Source of the DNA: Mycobacterium sp. 852014-52450_SCH5900713
GTDB taxonomy: Bacteria; Actinomycetota; Actinomycetes; Mycobacteriales; Mycobacteriaceae
Assembly (NCBI RefSeq): GCF_001667075.1
Contig: NZ_LZIL01000069.1
Location: forward strand, 62,001 to 126,000
Direction of reading: 5' to 3'
Length of the DNA stretch: 64,000 bases
A program made the translations under genes and the position numbers. Shown here piece by piece: positions 1-8,858 of the stretch. How positions within the stretch are numbered: the stretch's first letter is position 1; each line of letters begins with the position of its first letter. The notes below the pieces were generated by a model. That model was not told the origin of the DNA. It made no database searches and saw only the letters and a program-made list of their open reading frames with translations.

Positions 1-1239
1 TTGCCCGCCGGCCGCGGGCCAGGGGGTCAGCGTCTTCGCCAAGCGCAAACCCTGGCTTTCCCAGTCTATTTCCGGACTCGCCTGCGCGGCGTGCAGGGTC
101 GGTGGGATGACCCCGTGCTCGGCGGCGACGATGACCTTCGCTAGCCCAAGTGCACCGCTGGCGGCCAGCGCGTGGCCGACATTGGATTTCACCGAGCCGA
201 GCAACGCGCCGGCACCGGCCGCCGTCTCGCCGTAGGTTTGTGCCAGCGAGCGCAATTCGGTGCGGTCCCCTAGCCGCGTGCCCGTGCCGTGCCCCTCGAC
301 CATCCCGACCTCGTCGGGCCGGATCCCGGCCTGCGTCATGGCCCGCCGGAACAGGCGGACCTGCGCGTCGCCGCTGGGGGCGCTCAGCCCGGCGCTGCGG
401 CCATCCTGGTTGACGGCGGTGGCGCGGACTTCGGCGACGACCTGGCGGCCCGCGCGCAGCGCGGCCGATTTGCGTTGCAGCACAAACATCGCCGCCCCTT
501 CCGCCCACACCGTCCCGCTGGCCTGCGCACTGTAGGGGCGGCAGTGACCGTCGTCGGAAAGGGCGTGCTGCTTGGAGAATTCGACGAAGAACCCGGGCGA
601 GCCCAGCACGTTCACCCCGCCGGCCAGCGCCAGGTCGCAGTCACCGCTCTGGATCGAGCGTACGGCGAGGTGAAACGCCGCCAGCGCGGACGCGCACGAC
701 GAGTCCACCGTCAGCGCCGGGCCGGCCAATCCCAATGTGTAGGAGACCCGCCCGGAGATCACGCTGAGCGCCGTCCCGGCGAGCAGGTGACCGCTGTGCT
801 GGGAGAAGTTGGCCATCTGCGGCCCGTATCCGGTGGCCGAGGCGCCGACGAAGCACCCCACGTCGTGCCCGGCCAGGTCGTCGGGGTTGATGCCGCTGTT
901 TTCCAGCGCGCGCCAGGACACCCGGAGCACGACGCGCTGCTGGGGGTCCATGGCGACGGCCTCGCGCGGCGAGATGCCGAAGAATTCCGGGTCGAACGTG
1001 GTTGCGCCGGAGAGGAATCCACCACGATCGTGGATCTCCTTGAAACCGCTGCGCCGCGATCCCGCGAGCAGTTCGCGGACCTGCCAACCTCGATCGGTGG
1101 GGAACGGCCCCAGCGCCTCACGGCCGTGGGACAACAGTTCCCAGTACTTGTCGGCGGTGTCGATGCCGCCGGGCGCTTCGACGGCCATGCCGACGATCGC
1201 GACCGGATCGGAGGCGCCGGTGAACCCGTTGTCAGACAT
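1..1239 (-). CDS. mbtC: MbtC, mycobactin polyketide ketosynthase (partial, 3' end off window)
   Basis: A beta-ketoacyl synthase read on the minus strand from ATG at 1239 and still open at base 1, so about 413 codons are visible; the M. tuberculosis protein is about 444 residues, so only a short C-terminal piece is missing. Seen: the nucleophile motif DSSCASAL (Cys near residue 182), the first catalytic His in VEGHGTGT (near 316) and the second in KSNVGHALAASG (near 356). No AT or ACP domain follows in the visible part, which fits MbtC, a free-standing KS of the mycobactin hybrid NRPS-PKS pathway that works with the acyltransferase and carrier domains of MbtD. It overlaps the end of the preceding thioesterase gene by 8 bases, so the two are probably translationally coupled in the mbtB operon. 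Confidence 0.9.
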   Translation of the reverse strand, partial: MSDNGFTGASDPVAIVGMAVEAPGGIDTADKYWELLSHGREALGPFPTDRGWQVRELLAGSRRSGFKEIHDRGGFLSGATTFDPEFFGISPREAVAMDPQQRVVLRVSWRALENSGINPDDLAGHDVGCFVGASATGYGPQMANFSQHSGHLLAGTALSVISGRVSYTLGLAGPALTVDSSCASALAAFHLAVRSIQSGDCDLALAGGVNVLGSPGFFVEFSKQHALSDDGHCRPYSAQASGTVWAEGAAMFVLQRKSAALRAGRQVVAEVRATAVNQDGRSAGLSAPSGDAQVRLFRRAMTQAGIRPDEVGMVEGHGTGTRLGDRTELRSLAQTYGETAAGAGALLGSVKSNVGHALAASGALGLAKVIVAAEHGVIPPTLHAAQASPEIDWESQGLRLAKTLTPWPAAGGQ

Positions 1240-1996
1240 CGGCATTCACCCGCCGCGCCACGGCATCGATGTGCTCGTCGAGATAGAAGTGCCCGCCGTC
1301 GTACAAGAACAACTCGAAGGCGCCGGTGGTGTGGTTCTCCCAGAGCCGCAATGCGGACGGATCGACGCGGTGGTCGTCGCACGCCCCCAGGACGCGGATG
1401 TCGGCGCGGATGCGGACGCCGGGAGCACACTCGTAGCGGTTGACCGCTTCGTAGTCGGCGCGCACCGCGGTGGTCAGCAGTTCGGCGAACTCCTCATCGG
1501 CGAGCAGTTCGGGGTCGGTGCCGCCGAGATCGGCGATGTCGGCGAGCAATCCGTCGTCGGTGGTGGGGAGCGCCGGCATGGCGGCAACGGCCGACGGCGC
1601 CGGGCCGGCCGAGACCCACAGGCGCCGCACGGCAACATCGTGGGATTCGGCGATCCTGGCGAACTCGAAAGCCACGACCGCACCCATGCTGTGGCCGAAC
1701 AGCCGCAGCGGCGCCGCCCGGCTCCACGGCCCGGCGTCGAACAAACCCCGGGCCAGGTCGTGCACCGTGTCGGGGGCCGGGTGACTCAGCCGGTCCGCGC
1801 GCTGCGGGTACTGCACGATGTAGGTGTCGCCGCCCGCGGCCAGCGCGGTAGCCAGCACGCGATAGCTTGCCGCGGCCGCCCCCGCGTGCGGAAACACGAC
1901 GGTCGCGCCGGTGCGCCGGCTCTGGTTGCTGCTGGGCACCCGCTTGATCCAGGATGCGAACTCGGTTGGCACACTCAGCACCCGGTCGGACGTCAT
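1232..1996 (-). CDS. mbtT: Stand-alone thioesterase of the mycobactin cluster (MbtT-like)
   Basis: 254-residue alpha/beta-hydrolase of the NRPS/PKS type II thioesterase family. Seen: an N-terminal FPHAGAAAASYR segment typical of these enzymes, the nucleophile elbow GHSMGA and a late DGGHFYLDEH segment carrying the likely catalytic His. The ATG at 1996 overlaps the stop of mbtB (ATGA), and its own end overlaps the mbtC start. From family knowledge such enzymes clear misprimed carrier domains or release products. In M. tuberculosis a thioesterase region is, to my recollection, the C-terminus of a roughly 1414-residue MbtB; here MbtB (1169) plus this protein (254) add to about the same length. 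The symbol is by position and family and is less certain than the function. Confidence 0.8.
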   Translation of the reverse strand: MTSDRVLSVPTEFASWIKRVPSSNQSRRTGATVVFPHAGAAAASYRVLATALAAGGDTYIVQYPQRADRLSHPAPDTVHDLARGLFDAGPWSRAAPLRLFGHSMGAVVAFEFARIAESHDVAVRRLWVSAGPAPSAVAAMPALPTTDDGLLADIADLGGTDPELLADEEFAELLTTAVRADYEAVNRYECAPGVRIRADIRVLGACDDHRVDPSALRLWENHTTGAFELFLYDGGHFYLDEHIDAVARRVNADV

Positions 1997-4900
1997 CGGG
2001 TCCTCCCGGTTTCGCCGGCTTGCCCAGAAGCCGACAGGGCGTCGGCGTCCATGTGAATGACTTCCAGGTAGAGTTCGGCCACCTGATTCAGGCGCTCGCC
2101 GTCCTGCTCGCGGTCGGTAAGTAAACCGGCAAGTGCGGCAACGGTTCTGGTGGCGAAGATGTCGGCAACCATGATGTGGGGGGTGTCCAGCCAGGTCCGG
2201 ATACGACCCACGGCCTGGGTGGCCAGCACGGAATCGCCGCCCAGGGCGAAGAAGTCGTCGTCGCGGCCGACCCGGCCCGCGCCGAGTAGATCCCCGAGTA
2301 GGGCGGCCAGGGCGGATTCCAGCGGGGTCGAGGGGGCGCGGTAGCGGGGCTGCTCGGACAGCGAAACCTTGGCGCCCAAGTCGCGGGCGACGGCACGACG
2401 GTCGATCTTGCCGGCGTCGGTGAACGGGATGCGCCCGACCAGCGTGACGTGACGCGGAACCATATGCGCCGGCACGAGTTCGCCCATCAGCTCCCGAATC
2501 CGCTCGGCCGTCAACCCGGCACCGCCGGAACTTTCCGGACAGACCGCGGCGGCCAGCACCTCCGAGCCACCCGATGCGGGGAGCAGCGCCGCGACCGCTA
2601 TCGCCACCCTTGGCAGCCGTCGCAGCGCGGCCTCGATCTCGCCGAGTTCGACGCGATATCCGCTGATCTTGATCCGGTGATCGGCGCGGCCGACGAACTC
2701 GATCGTTCCGTCGGGCCAGTACCTGGCCAGGTCGCCGGTCCGGTACCACCTGCGTCCCGCGTGCTCGACGAAGCGCTCCGCGGTGAGGTCCGGACGCCCC
2801 CGATAGCCCCGGGCGATGCCACGACCGGAGACCCACAGTTCGCCGGCGACCCAGTCGGGGCAGTCGTCGCCCGCGTCGTTGACGACGCGGCAGTCGTTGT
2901 TCGTCAGCGGCACCCCGTAGGGCAGGGCGGTCCAGTCCGACGGCAGGGCGTCGGGATCGTCGACCTCGAAAATCGTGTTGTGAACCGGGGTTTCGGTCGC
3001 TCCCCCCAGACCGGCGAACCGCAAGCTGGGCGCCTCGGCCTTCAGGCGGCGCGCCACCTCCGGCCGCACCCAGTCCCCGCCGGTGGGGACGACCCGCACC
3101 GAGGATAGCCGTCCGTGTCCGACTTCGATCAGCATCTCCAGCCAGCCCGGCATGAAGTGCAACACGGTGACTTGGTGGGTGTCGATGAGCCGGGCCCAGG
3201 CGTCGGGGTCACGGCGCTGCGCTTCGTCGACCACCACGATCGACCCGCCGGTGCGCAAGGTGACGAAGATGTCCATCACCGAGATGTCGCCTTCGAGCGT
3301 GGATAGCGCCAGGCATCGATCCTCGGGACCGATCTCGAAGTGGCTCGCGATGAACTCCACGGTGTTCATCGCGGCGTCGTGCGTCACCTCGACGCCCTTG
3401 GGCTCGCCCGTCGATCCGGAGGTGAACAACACATAGGCGAGGTCGCCGGGATCGACTCTTGCCGAGGGAGTTTCGGTGACAACGGGCGGCTCTCGCAGCA
3501 CGTCGGCGAGGATCAGCCCGGGCACCGGCAGTGCCAGCCGCTGCCCGCCGCAAACCAGGACCAAGCACACCTCGCCGGTTCCCAGGATGCGTTCCGCGCG
3601 GTCGCGCGGCTGGTCGGCGCCGATCGGCAGGTAAGCCGCGCCGACGCTCAGGATGCCCAACAGCGCCGGCACCTGCTCGGCGGTTTTGGGGCCCATCACC
3701 GCGACCGTGTTGCCCGCGCCGACGCCGGCCGCGCGCAACGCGGCGGCCACCGCGAGTGCCTGGTCGCGCAGCTGCCCGTAGCTGAGGTCACCGGAGCTGG
3801 CGAAGATCGCGGGCGCGTCGGGTCGCCGCTCGGCTTGCCGAAAGAACCCGTCGTGCAACGCTTCTCCGCTGGGCTCGGCGGTGCGGCCATTGACCGCGTC
3901 GCGCACCGCGCGCTGCGCGTCCGGCAGCGGCGACGGTCCCGGTGTGTCCCAGCCGTCGTCGGAGGAAGCCAGCCTGAGCAGTTCGTCGATGTGGTAGGCG
4001 AACATGGCGTCGATGACACCCGGGGCGAAGATGCTTTCGCGCACATCCCAATTCACCAATACGCCGCCGTCGAACTCGGTGACCTGAGCGTCGAGCAGCA
4101 CCTGGGGACCCTGGGAGATGATCCACGCGGGTGTCCCGAATTGATCGGTGACCTCGGGGCTGAACAGTGCGCCGAGTCCCAGCGCGCTGGTGAAGACCAC
4201 CGGCGCGAGCACCTGGGTGCCGCGGTGACGGCTGAGGTCCCGCAGCACCGACAGCCCGGGATAGGCGGAGTGGGCGGCGGCGGTCCGCATTGCCTCCTGC
4301 ACCGCCTGCGCCCGCGCAGCCGCGGTCCGGGCGCCCGTGAGGTCGACGTCGAGCAGCAGCGAGGAGGTGAAGTCGCCGACCAGGGAGTCGACGTCGGGGT
4401 GCAGCGGCTGGCGCCCGAACAGCGGCACGTTCAGCAGGAAGCGCGAGGTGGTCGACCAGCGAGCCAAGGCGTTGGCGAAGGAGGCCGCCAGGGTCATCGC
4501 CGGGGTGACCCCGCGGGCCTGGGCGCGGGAGAACAGGGCGTCGCGGGTGTGCGGGTCCAGCCAGTGCCAGAGCCGGGTGCTCGTCCGCGAACTGCGGTCG
4601 CCGGTGGTGGGCAGCGCGGGCGGGTCCGGCAGCTGCGGGATGCGCCGCGCCCACCAATCGCGGGCGGCGTCGCGGGCAGGCTGCGGTCGCGCCTCTTGCG
4701 CCTGGATCGCGTGGCGGTACTGCCGGTAGGTGTACGTCAGCGCGGGCAGGTCGTGCCCGAGGTACAGGGCGGCCAGGTCGGCCATCAGGGTCCGGTAGCT
4801 CATCGCGTCGGCGGCCTGCATATCGAGATCGACGTGGAGGCGCGAACGTTCGCCCGGCAGTCGCGTCAGAGCCAGCTCGAACACCGCTCCATCGAGCTGC

Positions 4901-5502
4901 TGGTGCGATTTGGCGTCGCGGATGGCCGCGAGTCGCCGATCGGCTTCATCGCCGTCCAGGCGGCGCAGATCCTCGACGGCGACCGGGAAGTCGTCACCGG
5001 TTGCCGCGATCCGCTGCGTGCCGTCGGGCAGGAACCGCACCCGCAGCATCGGATGGCGCCGGGCCAGCGCCGTGGCCGCTTCGCGCAGGCGTTCCGGATC
5101 GATGGCGCCGCCGTCGAACTCGACATATAGGTGACCGGCCACCCCGCCGAGCTGTTGATGGTCCTGGCGGCCCACCCACATCGCGTGCTGCATCGGGGCC
5201 ATCGGGAACGGCTCACCCGCGTCACCCGGCGGTGGCACGGGGTTGTGCTGCTCCGCGGGATCGGCCGGCGAGTCGGCGCTGACCAGCTCGGTCCACGCCT
5301 CGACCGTCGGAGTTTCGGCCAACGTGGCGAAGTCCACGGCGATGCCCTCACGTCGCCAGCGGCCCGCCAGCGTCATGATCCGGATGGAGTCCAGGCCCTG
5401 GCCGATGAGGTTGGTGCTGGGGTGAACGTCGTCGACGCCGACGCCGAGTAGTTCGGCCACCTGCGCCCGGACCTCTTCCGAGCGCGCCGAGGCACGCACC
5501 AC
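1993..5502 (-). CDS. mbtB: MbtB, mycobactin NRPS (ArCP-Cy-A-PCP)
   Basis: 1169-residue non-ribosomal peptide synthetase. Domains in order: aryl carrier with GQGLDSIR (pantetheine Ser near residue 39); a cyclisation-type condensation domain with the DMQAADAMS signature (DxxxxDxxS) near 225; an adenylation domain with FTSGSTGEPKG near 690 and GDLARYWPDG further on; and a peptidyl carrier with GGDSV near 1087. It accepts salicylate from MbtA and condenses it with Ser or Thr to form the hydroxyphenyl-oxazoline cap of mycobactin. I chose GTG at 5502 because GGAGGG lies just upstream and the protein then begins MVRASARSEE, like known MbtB starts; GTG 5499 is equally possible. The ATG at 5523 lies upstream of that ribosome site. 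Divergent from mbtA, with an iron box between. Confidence 0.93.
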   Translation of the reverse strand: MVRASARSEEVRAQVAELLGVGVDDVHPSTNLIGQGLDSIRIMTLAGRWRREGIAVDFATLAETPTVEAWTELVSADSPADPAEQHNPVPPPGDAGEPFPMAPMQHAMWVGRQDHQQLGGVAGHLYVEFDGGAIDPERLREAATALARRHPMLRVRFLPDGTQRIAATGDDFPVAVEDLRRLDGDEADRRLAAIRDAKSHQQLDGAVFELALTRLPGERSRLHVDLDMQAADAMSYRTLMADLAALYLGHDLPALTYTYRQYRHAIQAQEARPQPARDAARDWWARRIPQLPDPPALPTTGDRSSRTSTRLWHWLDPHTRDALFSRAQARGVTPAMTLAASFANALARWSTTSRFLLNVPLFGRQPLHPDVDSLVGDFTSSLLLDVDLTGARTAAARAQAVQEAMRTAAAHSAYPGLSVLRDLSRHRGTQVLAPVVFTSALGLGALFSPEVTDQFGTPAWIISQGPQVLLDAQVTEFDGGVLVNWDVRESIFAPGVIDAMFAYHIDELLRLASSDDGWDTPGPSPLPDAQRAVRDAVNGRTAEPSGEALHDGFFRQAERRPDAPAIFASSGDLSYGQLRDQALAVAAALRAAGVGAGNTVAVMGPKTAEQVPALLGILSVGAAYLPIGADQPRDRAERILGTGEVCLVLVCGGQRLALPVPGLILADVLREPPVVTETPSARVDPGDLAYVLFTSGSTGEPKGVEVTHDAAMNTVEFIASHFEIGPEDRCLALSTLEGDISVMDIFVTLRTGGSIVVVDEAQRRDPDAWARLIDTHQVTVLHFMPGWLEMLIEVGHGRLSSVRVVPTGGDWVRPEVARRLKAEAPSLRFAGLGGATETPVHNTIFEVDDPDALPSDWTALPYGVPLTNNDCRVVNDAGDDCPDWVAGELWVSGRGIARGYRGRPDLTAERFVEHAGRRWYRTGDLARYWPDGTIEFVGRADHRIKISGYRVELGEIEAALRRLPRVAIAVAALLPASGGSEVLAAAVCPESSGGAGLTAERIRELMGELVPAHMVPRHVTLVGRIPFTDAGKIDRRAVARDLGAKVSLSEQPRYRAPSTPLESALAALLGDLLGAGRVGRDDDFFALGGDSVLATQAVGRIRTWLDTPHIMVADIFATRTVAALAGLLTDREQDGERLNQVAELYLEVIHMDADALSASGQAGETGRTR

Positions 5503-5540
5503 AAACCCTCCCTGGATTAGCACAGGCTGCCCTAAGTATT

Positions 5541-5559
5541 TTTGGTTACCCTATCCTTA
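5541..5559. promoter_or_regulatory. IdeR iron box between mbtB and mbtA
   Basis: On the minus strand this reads TAAGGATAGGGTAACCAAA, which matches the mycobacterial iron-box consensus TTAGGTTAGGCTAACCTAA at 15 of 19 positions. It sits 40 bases before the mbtA ATG and 38 bases before the mbtB GTG, so one site could repress both divergent units when iron is plentiful. IdeR binding is inferred from the motif and gene context. Confidence 0.85.
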
Positions 5560-5599
5560 CTCACAAATCGCCGCTACTACGCCCCCGATTTAAGGACCC

Positions 5600-7249
5600 A
5601 TGACCGCGCAGACACCACCGTCCCTCGCTGGGGCCCTCGACGGGTTCGTGCCGTTCCCCGCCGATCGGGCCGCCGCCTATCGGGCGGCCGGCTACTGGGC
5701 GGGGCGCACGCTGGACACCATCCTGAGCGACGCGGCGCGGCGCTGGCCCGACCGAACGGCCGTGCTCGACGCCGCGGGTACGGGCCTGAGTTATGCCCAG
5801 CTCGACGCGCGCGCCCGCCGCGCCGCCGCAGGACTGCACGCGCTGGGCATCGCGCCAGGCGACCGGGTGCTGCTGCAACTGCCGAACGGTTGCCAGTTCG
5901 CGGTGGCGCTGTTCGGGCTGTTGCGCGCGGGCGCGATCCCGGTGATGTGCCTGCCCGGCCACCGGGCCGCCGAATTGGGACACTTCGCCGCCGTCAGCCG
6001 AGCGACCGGATTGGTGATCGCCGATGCGGCAAACGGTTTCGACTACCGCGCCATGGCGCGCGAACTCACCCACGACCACCCGACGCTCGAGCACGTCATC
6101 GTCGACGGCGACCCCGGCCCGTTCACGTCGTGGGCACAACTCTGTGATCGGGCCGTCACCGCACTACCACCACCGACGCGCGATCCGGGATCGCCTGCAC
6201 TGCTGCTGGTTTCGGGCGGCACCACCGGGACCCCCAAACTCATCCCCCGCACCCACGACGATTACCTGTTCAACGCGACCGCCAGCGCCCAGGTGTGCGG
6301 GCTCACGGCCGACGACGTCTATCTGGTGCTGCTCTCGGCCGGTCACAACTTCCCGCTGGCCTGTCCCGGGCTGCTCGGCGCGATGACCGTGGGCGCCACC
6401 ACCGTCTTCGGCACCGACCCCAGCCCGGAGGCCGCATTCGCCGCCATCGAGCGCCACGGCGTCACGGTCACCGCCCTGGTGCCTGCCCTGGCCAAACTGT
6501 GGGCGCAGGCCTGCGAATGGGAGCCGGTGACGCCGAAGTCCCTGCGGCTCTTGCAAGTTGGTGGCGCCAAGCTCGAGGCCGACGACGCCCGACTGATCCG
6601 CGCCGCGTTGACCCCGGGACTGCAGCAGGTATTCGGGATGGCGGAGGGCCTGCTGAACTTCACCCGCCCGGGCGATCCGCCCGAACTCACCGACCGCACC
6701 CAGGGGCGGCCGCTCTGCGCGGCCGACGAATTGCGCGTGGTCGACGCCGAAGGCGAACCCGTGGCGCCAGGCGAGGAAGGCGAGCTGCTGGTGCGAGGCC
6801 CGTACACGCTCAACGGCTACTACCGCGCCGAGCGCGACAATCAACGCTGCTTCGACCGCGACGGTTTTTTCCGAAGCGGGGACCTGATCCGGCTCCGGCA
6901 CGACGGCTATCTAATGGTTACCGGGCGGGTCAAGGACGTGATCTGTCGAGGCGGTGAAACCATCTCCGCCGCCGACCTCGAGGAGCAGATGCTCAGCCAC
7001 CCGTCGATCTTCTCCGCGGCAGCGGTTCCATCGCCGGACCCGTACCTTGGCGAAAAGATTTGCGCGGCGGTAGTTTTCACCGGTCCAGCGGTGACATTAG
7101 CGGAACTGAACGCCTACCTCGACCGGCGTGGGGTGGCCGCCCACGCCCGGCCCGACGCGCTGGTGCCGATGACCACCCTGCCCACCACACCGATCGGCAA
7201 GATCGACAAAAAGGCGATCGCTGCCCAGATCTCGGCTCAGCCAGGATGA
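5600..7249 (+). CDS. mbtA: MbtA, salicyl-AMP ligase
   Basis: 549-residue adenylate-forming enzyme (M. tuberculosis MbtA is about 565). It activates salicylate as the acyl-adenylate and loads it on the aryl carrier domain of MbtB, the first step of mycobactin assembly. Seen: the phosphate-binding loop VSGGTTGTPKLIP near residue 203, the ATP-binding GDLIRLRHDGY near 427, the hinge GRVKDVICRGGE and a C-terminal PIGKIDKKA with the conserved lysine. It starts at ATG 5600 with AAGGA upstream. It is divergent from mbtB and sits just beyond the shared iron box. Its stop lies only 2 bases from the stop of the convergent TetR gene, so no terminator fits between them. Confidence 0.95.
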   Translation: MTAQTPPSLAGALDGFVPFPADRAAAYRAAGYWAGRTLDTILSDAARRWPDRTAVLDAAGTGLSYAQLDARARRAAAGLHALGIAPGDRVLLQLPNGCQFAVALFGLLRAGAIPVMCLPGHRAAELGHFAAVSRATGLVIADAANGFDYRAMARELTHDHPTLEHVIVDGDPGPFTSWAQLCDRAVTALPPPTRDPGSPALLLVSGGTTGTPKLIPRTHDDYLFNATASAQVCGLTADDVYLVLLSAGHNFPLACPGLLGAMTVGATTVFGTDPSPEAAFAAIERHGVTVTALVPALAKLWAQACEWEPVTPKSLRLLQVGGAKLEADDARLIRAALTPGLQQVFGMAEGLLNFTRPGDPPELTDRTQGRPLCAADELRVVDAEGEPVAPGEEGELLVRGPYTLNGYYRAERDNQRCFDRDGFFRSGDLIRLRHDGYLMVTGRVKDVICRGGETISAADLEEQMLSHPSIFSAAAVPSPDPYLGEKICAAVVFTGPAVTLAELNAYLDRRGVAAHARPDALVPMTTLPTTPIGKIDKKAIAAQISAQPG

Positions 7250-7251
7250 CG

Positions 7252-7869
7252 TCAGCCGATGTGCTTGGCCCGTAATGCTTCAAGGAGCCTGTCCATCACC
7301 GCGCCGGCATCCGCCCTCGCCTGGCGATGATCGTCTGCCCGGGCTATGTAGAGCGTTGCCTCGCGCAACGCCCCCATGACGGTCAGGGCCGTGGCCTCGA
7401 CGGGTTGGGGTGGGATGCTGCCGGACTCGATAGCGTCGGTCAGCAGCGCCGTCACGAATCCGATGTTATATCGGTGCCCGATGTCGCTCCAGCGTTCCCA
7501 GCCAAGCACCGCCAGCGCCTCCAGCAAAACGATGCGCTGGACCTCCGGCTCGGCACACGCGTCCAACCACAGGCCCGCGCACAGCCGCATGATCTCGACC
7601 GGATCGGATTCCCCCGCGGCCGCGACGGCCTCCCCCATCCGGGCCGCCATCTCGCCCTCCACTTGCTCGAACACCGCCGCGAATAGCTCTGTCTTGTCGG
7701 CGAAGTGGTGGTACAACGCGCCGCGCGTCACCCCGGCGTCGCGCACAATCGTCTCCAGGGATGCCTCGGCGAATCCCAACGATGCGAACAGGGGCCGGGC
7801 GGCGCTGATCAACGCGCCACGCGTATCCGCGGCGCGCTCCGCCTGTGTGCGGCGTCCGTCCTGCGCCAT
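7252..7869 (-). CDS. TetR/AcrR-family transcriptional regulator
   Basis: 205-residue one-component repressor type. Seen: an N-terminal helix-turn-helix with VRDAGVTRGALYHHFADKTE (about residues 42-62) and a helical ligand-binding C-terminal half that I cannot assign to a ligand. It reads away from the MDMPI-fold gene upstream on the same strand, 86 bases apart, and that gap holds a perfect palindrome (7892-7912). The same core word occurs in front of the MDMPI-fold gene, which suggests this protein controls both itself and that gene. It is not part of the mycobactin pathway in M. tuberculosis; here it occupies the slot beside mbtA where mbtJ is found in that species. Confidence 0.88.
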   Translation of the reverse strand: MAQDGRRTQAERAADTRGALISAARPLFASLGFAEASLETIVRDAGVTRGALYHHFADKTELFAAVFEQVEGEMAARMGEAVAAAGESDPVEIMRLCAGLWLDACAEPEVQRIVLLEALAVLGWERWSDIGHRYNIGFVTALLTDAIESGSIPPQPVEATALTVMGALREATLYIARADDHRQARADAGAVMDRLLEALRAKHIG

Positions 7870-7891
7870 GCACCCTCACCTTTCACACCCA

Positions 7892-7912
7892 GGTATGCAT
7901 GTCATGCATACC
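7892..7912. promoter_or_regulatory. Palindromic operator upstream of the TetR gene
   Basis: GGTATGCAT-GTC-ATGCATACC is a perfect inverted repeat with 9-base arms, lying 22 bases before the TetR start. It runs into CATACCGCATG (7907-7917), a word shared except for one base with the site at 8722-8732. This is the usual position for TetR autoregulation. Binding is inferred. Confidence 0.7.
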
Positions 7913-7955
7913 GCATGAAGGTCGTGGGGTGCGATACCGCGGGAGGCTGCGCCGT

Positions 7956-8702
7956 TCAGAACACTCTGAGCTGACGGACGATCTCTAAGGCAGACGGGTC
8001 CCCTTCGGCCTGAACGCCGAGGCTTTCCCAGGGACCGCGTTGGGTTATCCATCGCACGAAGGCTTCCGAATTGGACGTGATACGCGCGGCCACATCACCC
8101 TGGGCGCCGAGGCGCAGGGTCCGGGCGCACAGCCCGTCGAGACGGATCTCGGCACCCACGCGTAAACCGTTGAGCAGGTGGGTGTTCTGCTGCGGCAGTG
8201 CAGCCTCGATCCAGTCCAGCGTGGGGGCAAGCCGTAGCTCGTCGACGGGCGGCGGATCTGACCGCAGCGGTCCATCCGGGGCAAACAAGTCGTACCGAAG
8301 ATGGATGAAGGACTCGAAGACAAAAGTCGTGGGCACGACGGAGGCCGGATAAGTTCCGACGTCACCGATCGGTATCTCGATATCTTGGCCCTCGACAGCG
8401 GCGAGCAGCTCCAGCCCTCGCGAACTGACCGACTCATAGTCGGCCACGACCTCCGCCGGGGTCATGGAACGACGGGACGCGACGTACAGGTCCGCTGCGC
8501 GTTCGGCGGGCAGGCCGCCCGGGTCCGGCAGCGTCGACGGATCGACAGCCAACCAGTAGCTACACGCCATGTGCGACACCAGATCCTGGACCGACCAGCC
8601 AGCACACCCGCTGTCCTCCGCCCACGTCGAGTCAGGCATTTGCGTGCAAACCTTCAGAACGGTTGCGCGTTCTTCCGCTATCGCGTCGAGCGTGGCAGAC
8701 AT
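7956..8702 (-). CDS. DinB/MDMPI-fold protein (mycothiol-dependent maleylpyruvate isomerase family)
   Basis: 248-residue protein from ATG 8702. It has the N-terminal metal-binding four-helix fold of the MDMPI/DinB-like family: WSVQDLVSHMACSYW near residue 40 carries a candidate metal-ligand His and a later FVFESFIHLRYDLF segment carries another. Family members use mycothiol as a cofactor or thiol-transfer partner, for example in maleylpyruvate isomerisation or detoxification, but most actinobacterial paralogues have unknown substrates, so I give no reaction. Longer in-frame starts up to 8846 run through the palindromic operator and are unlikely. It is probably controlled by the TetR protein encoded downstream. 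Confidence 0.72.
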   Translation of the reverse strand: MSATLDAIAEERATVLKVCTQMPDSTWAEDSGCAGWSVQDLVSHMACSYWLAVDPSTLPDPGGLPAERAADLYVASRRSMTPAEVVADYESVSSRGLELLAAVEGQDIEIPIGDVGTYPASVVPTTFVFESFIHLRYDLFAPDGPLRSDPPPVDELRLAPTLDWIEAALPQQNTHLLNGLRVGAEIRLDGLCARTLRLGAQGDVAARITSNSEAFVRWITQRGPWESLGVQAEGDPSALEIVRQLRVF

Positions 8703-8715
8703 GACCCTATCCCCT

Positions 8716-8738
8716 TTCATACATACCGTATGTATGAA
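8716..8738. promoter_or_regulatory. Palindromic operator upstream of the MDMPI-fold gene
   Basis: TTCATACATAC-C-GTATGTATGAA is a perfect inverted repeat with 11-base arms, 14 bases before the gene start. A further partial copy, GTATG-AA-CATAC, overlaps its right end. The central CATACCGTATG differs by one base from CATACCGCATG in front of the TetR gene, so both are probably bound by that regulator. Confidence 0.72.
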
Positions 8739-8858
8739 CATACACCCTGTACGTAAGACGTCAAGCGGTCCTCCGGTCTGCGTTCGGGCGGCAGCGCCAA
8801 CGGCTGCCGCGCCGCCCGGAGCGGTGCAACGCCGGGTTGGCGACATGCGACTTCACGC

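Noticed and set aside
289..1443. 384-codon open frame on the + strand
   Set aside because: Antisense to mbtC and the thioesterase, both of which have intact catalytic motifs.
3340..5130. 596-codon open frame on the + strand
   Set aside because: Antisense to the mbtB condensation and adenylation domains; composition is typical of shadow frames and no ribosome site is present.
5503..5523. mbtB starting at ATG 5523
   Set aside because: The ribosome site GGAGGG lies downstream of this ATG, and the GTG at 5502 gives the N-terminus expected for MbtB.
8703..8846. Longer N-terminus for the MDMPI-fold protein
   Set aside because: The extension is translated through the 23-base palindromic operator and has no similarity to the family.
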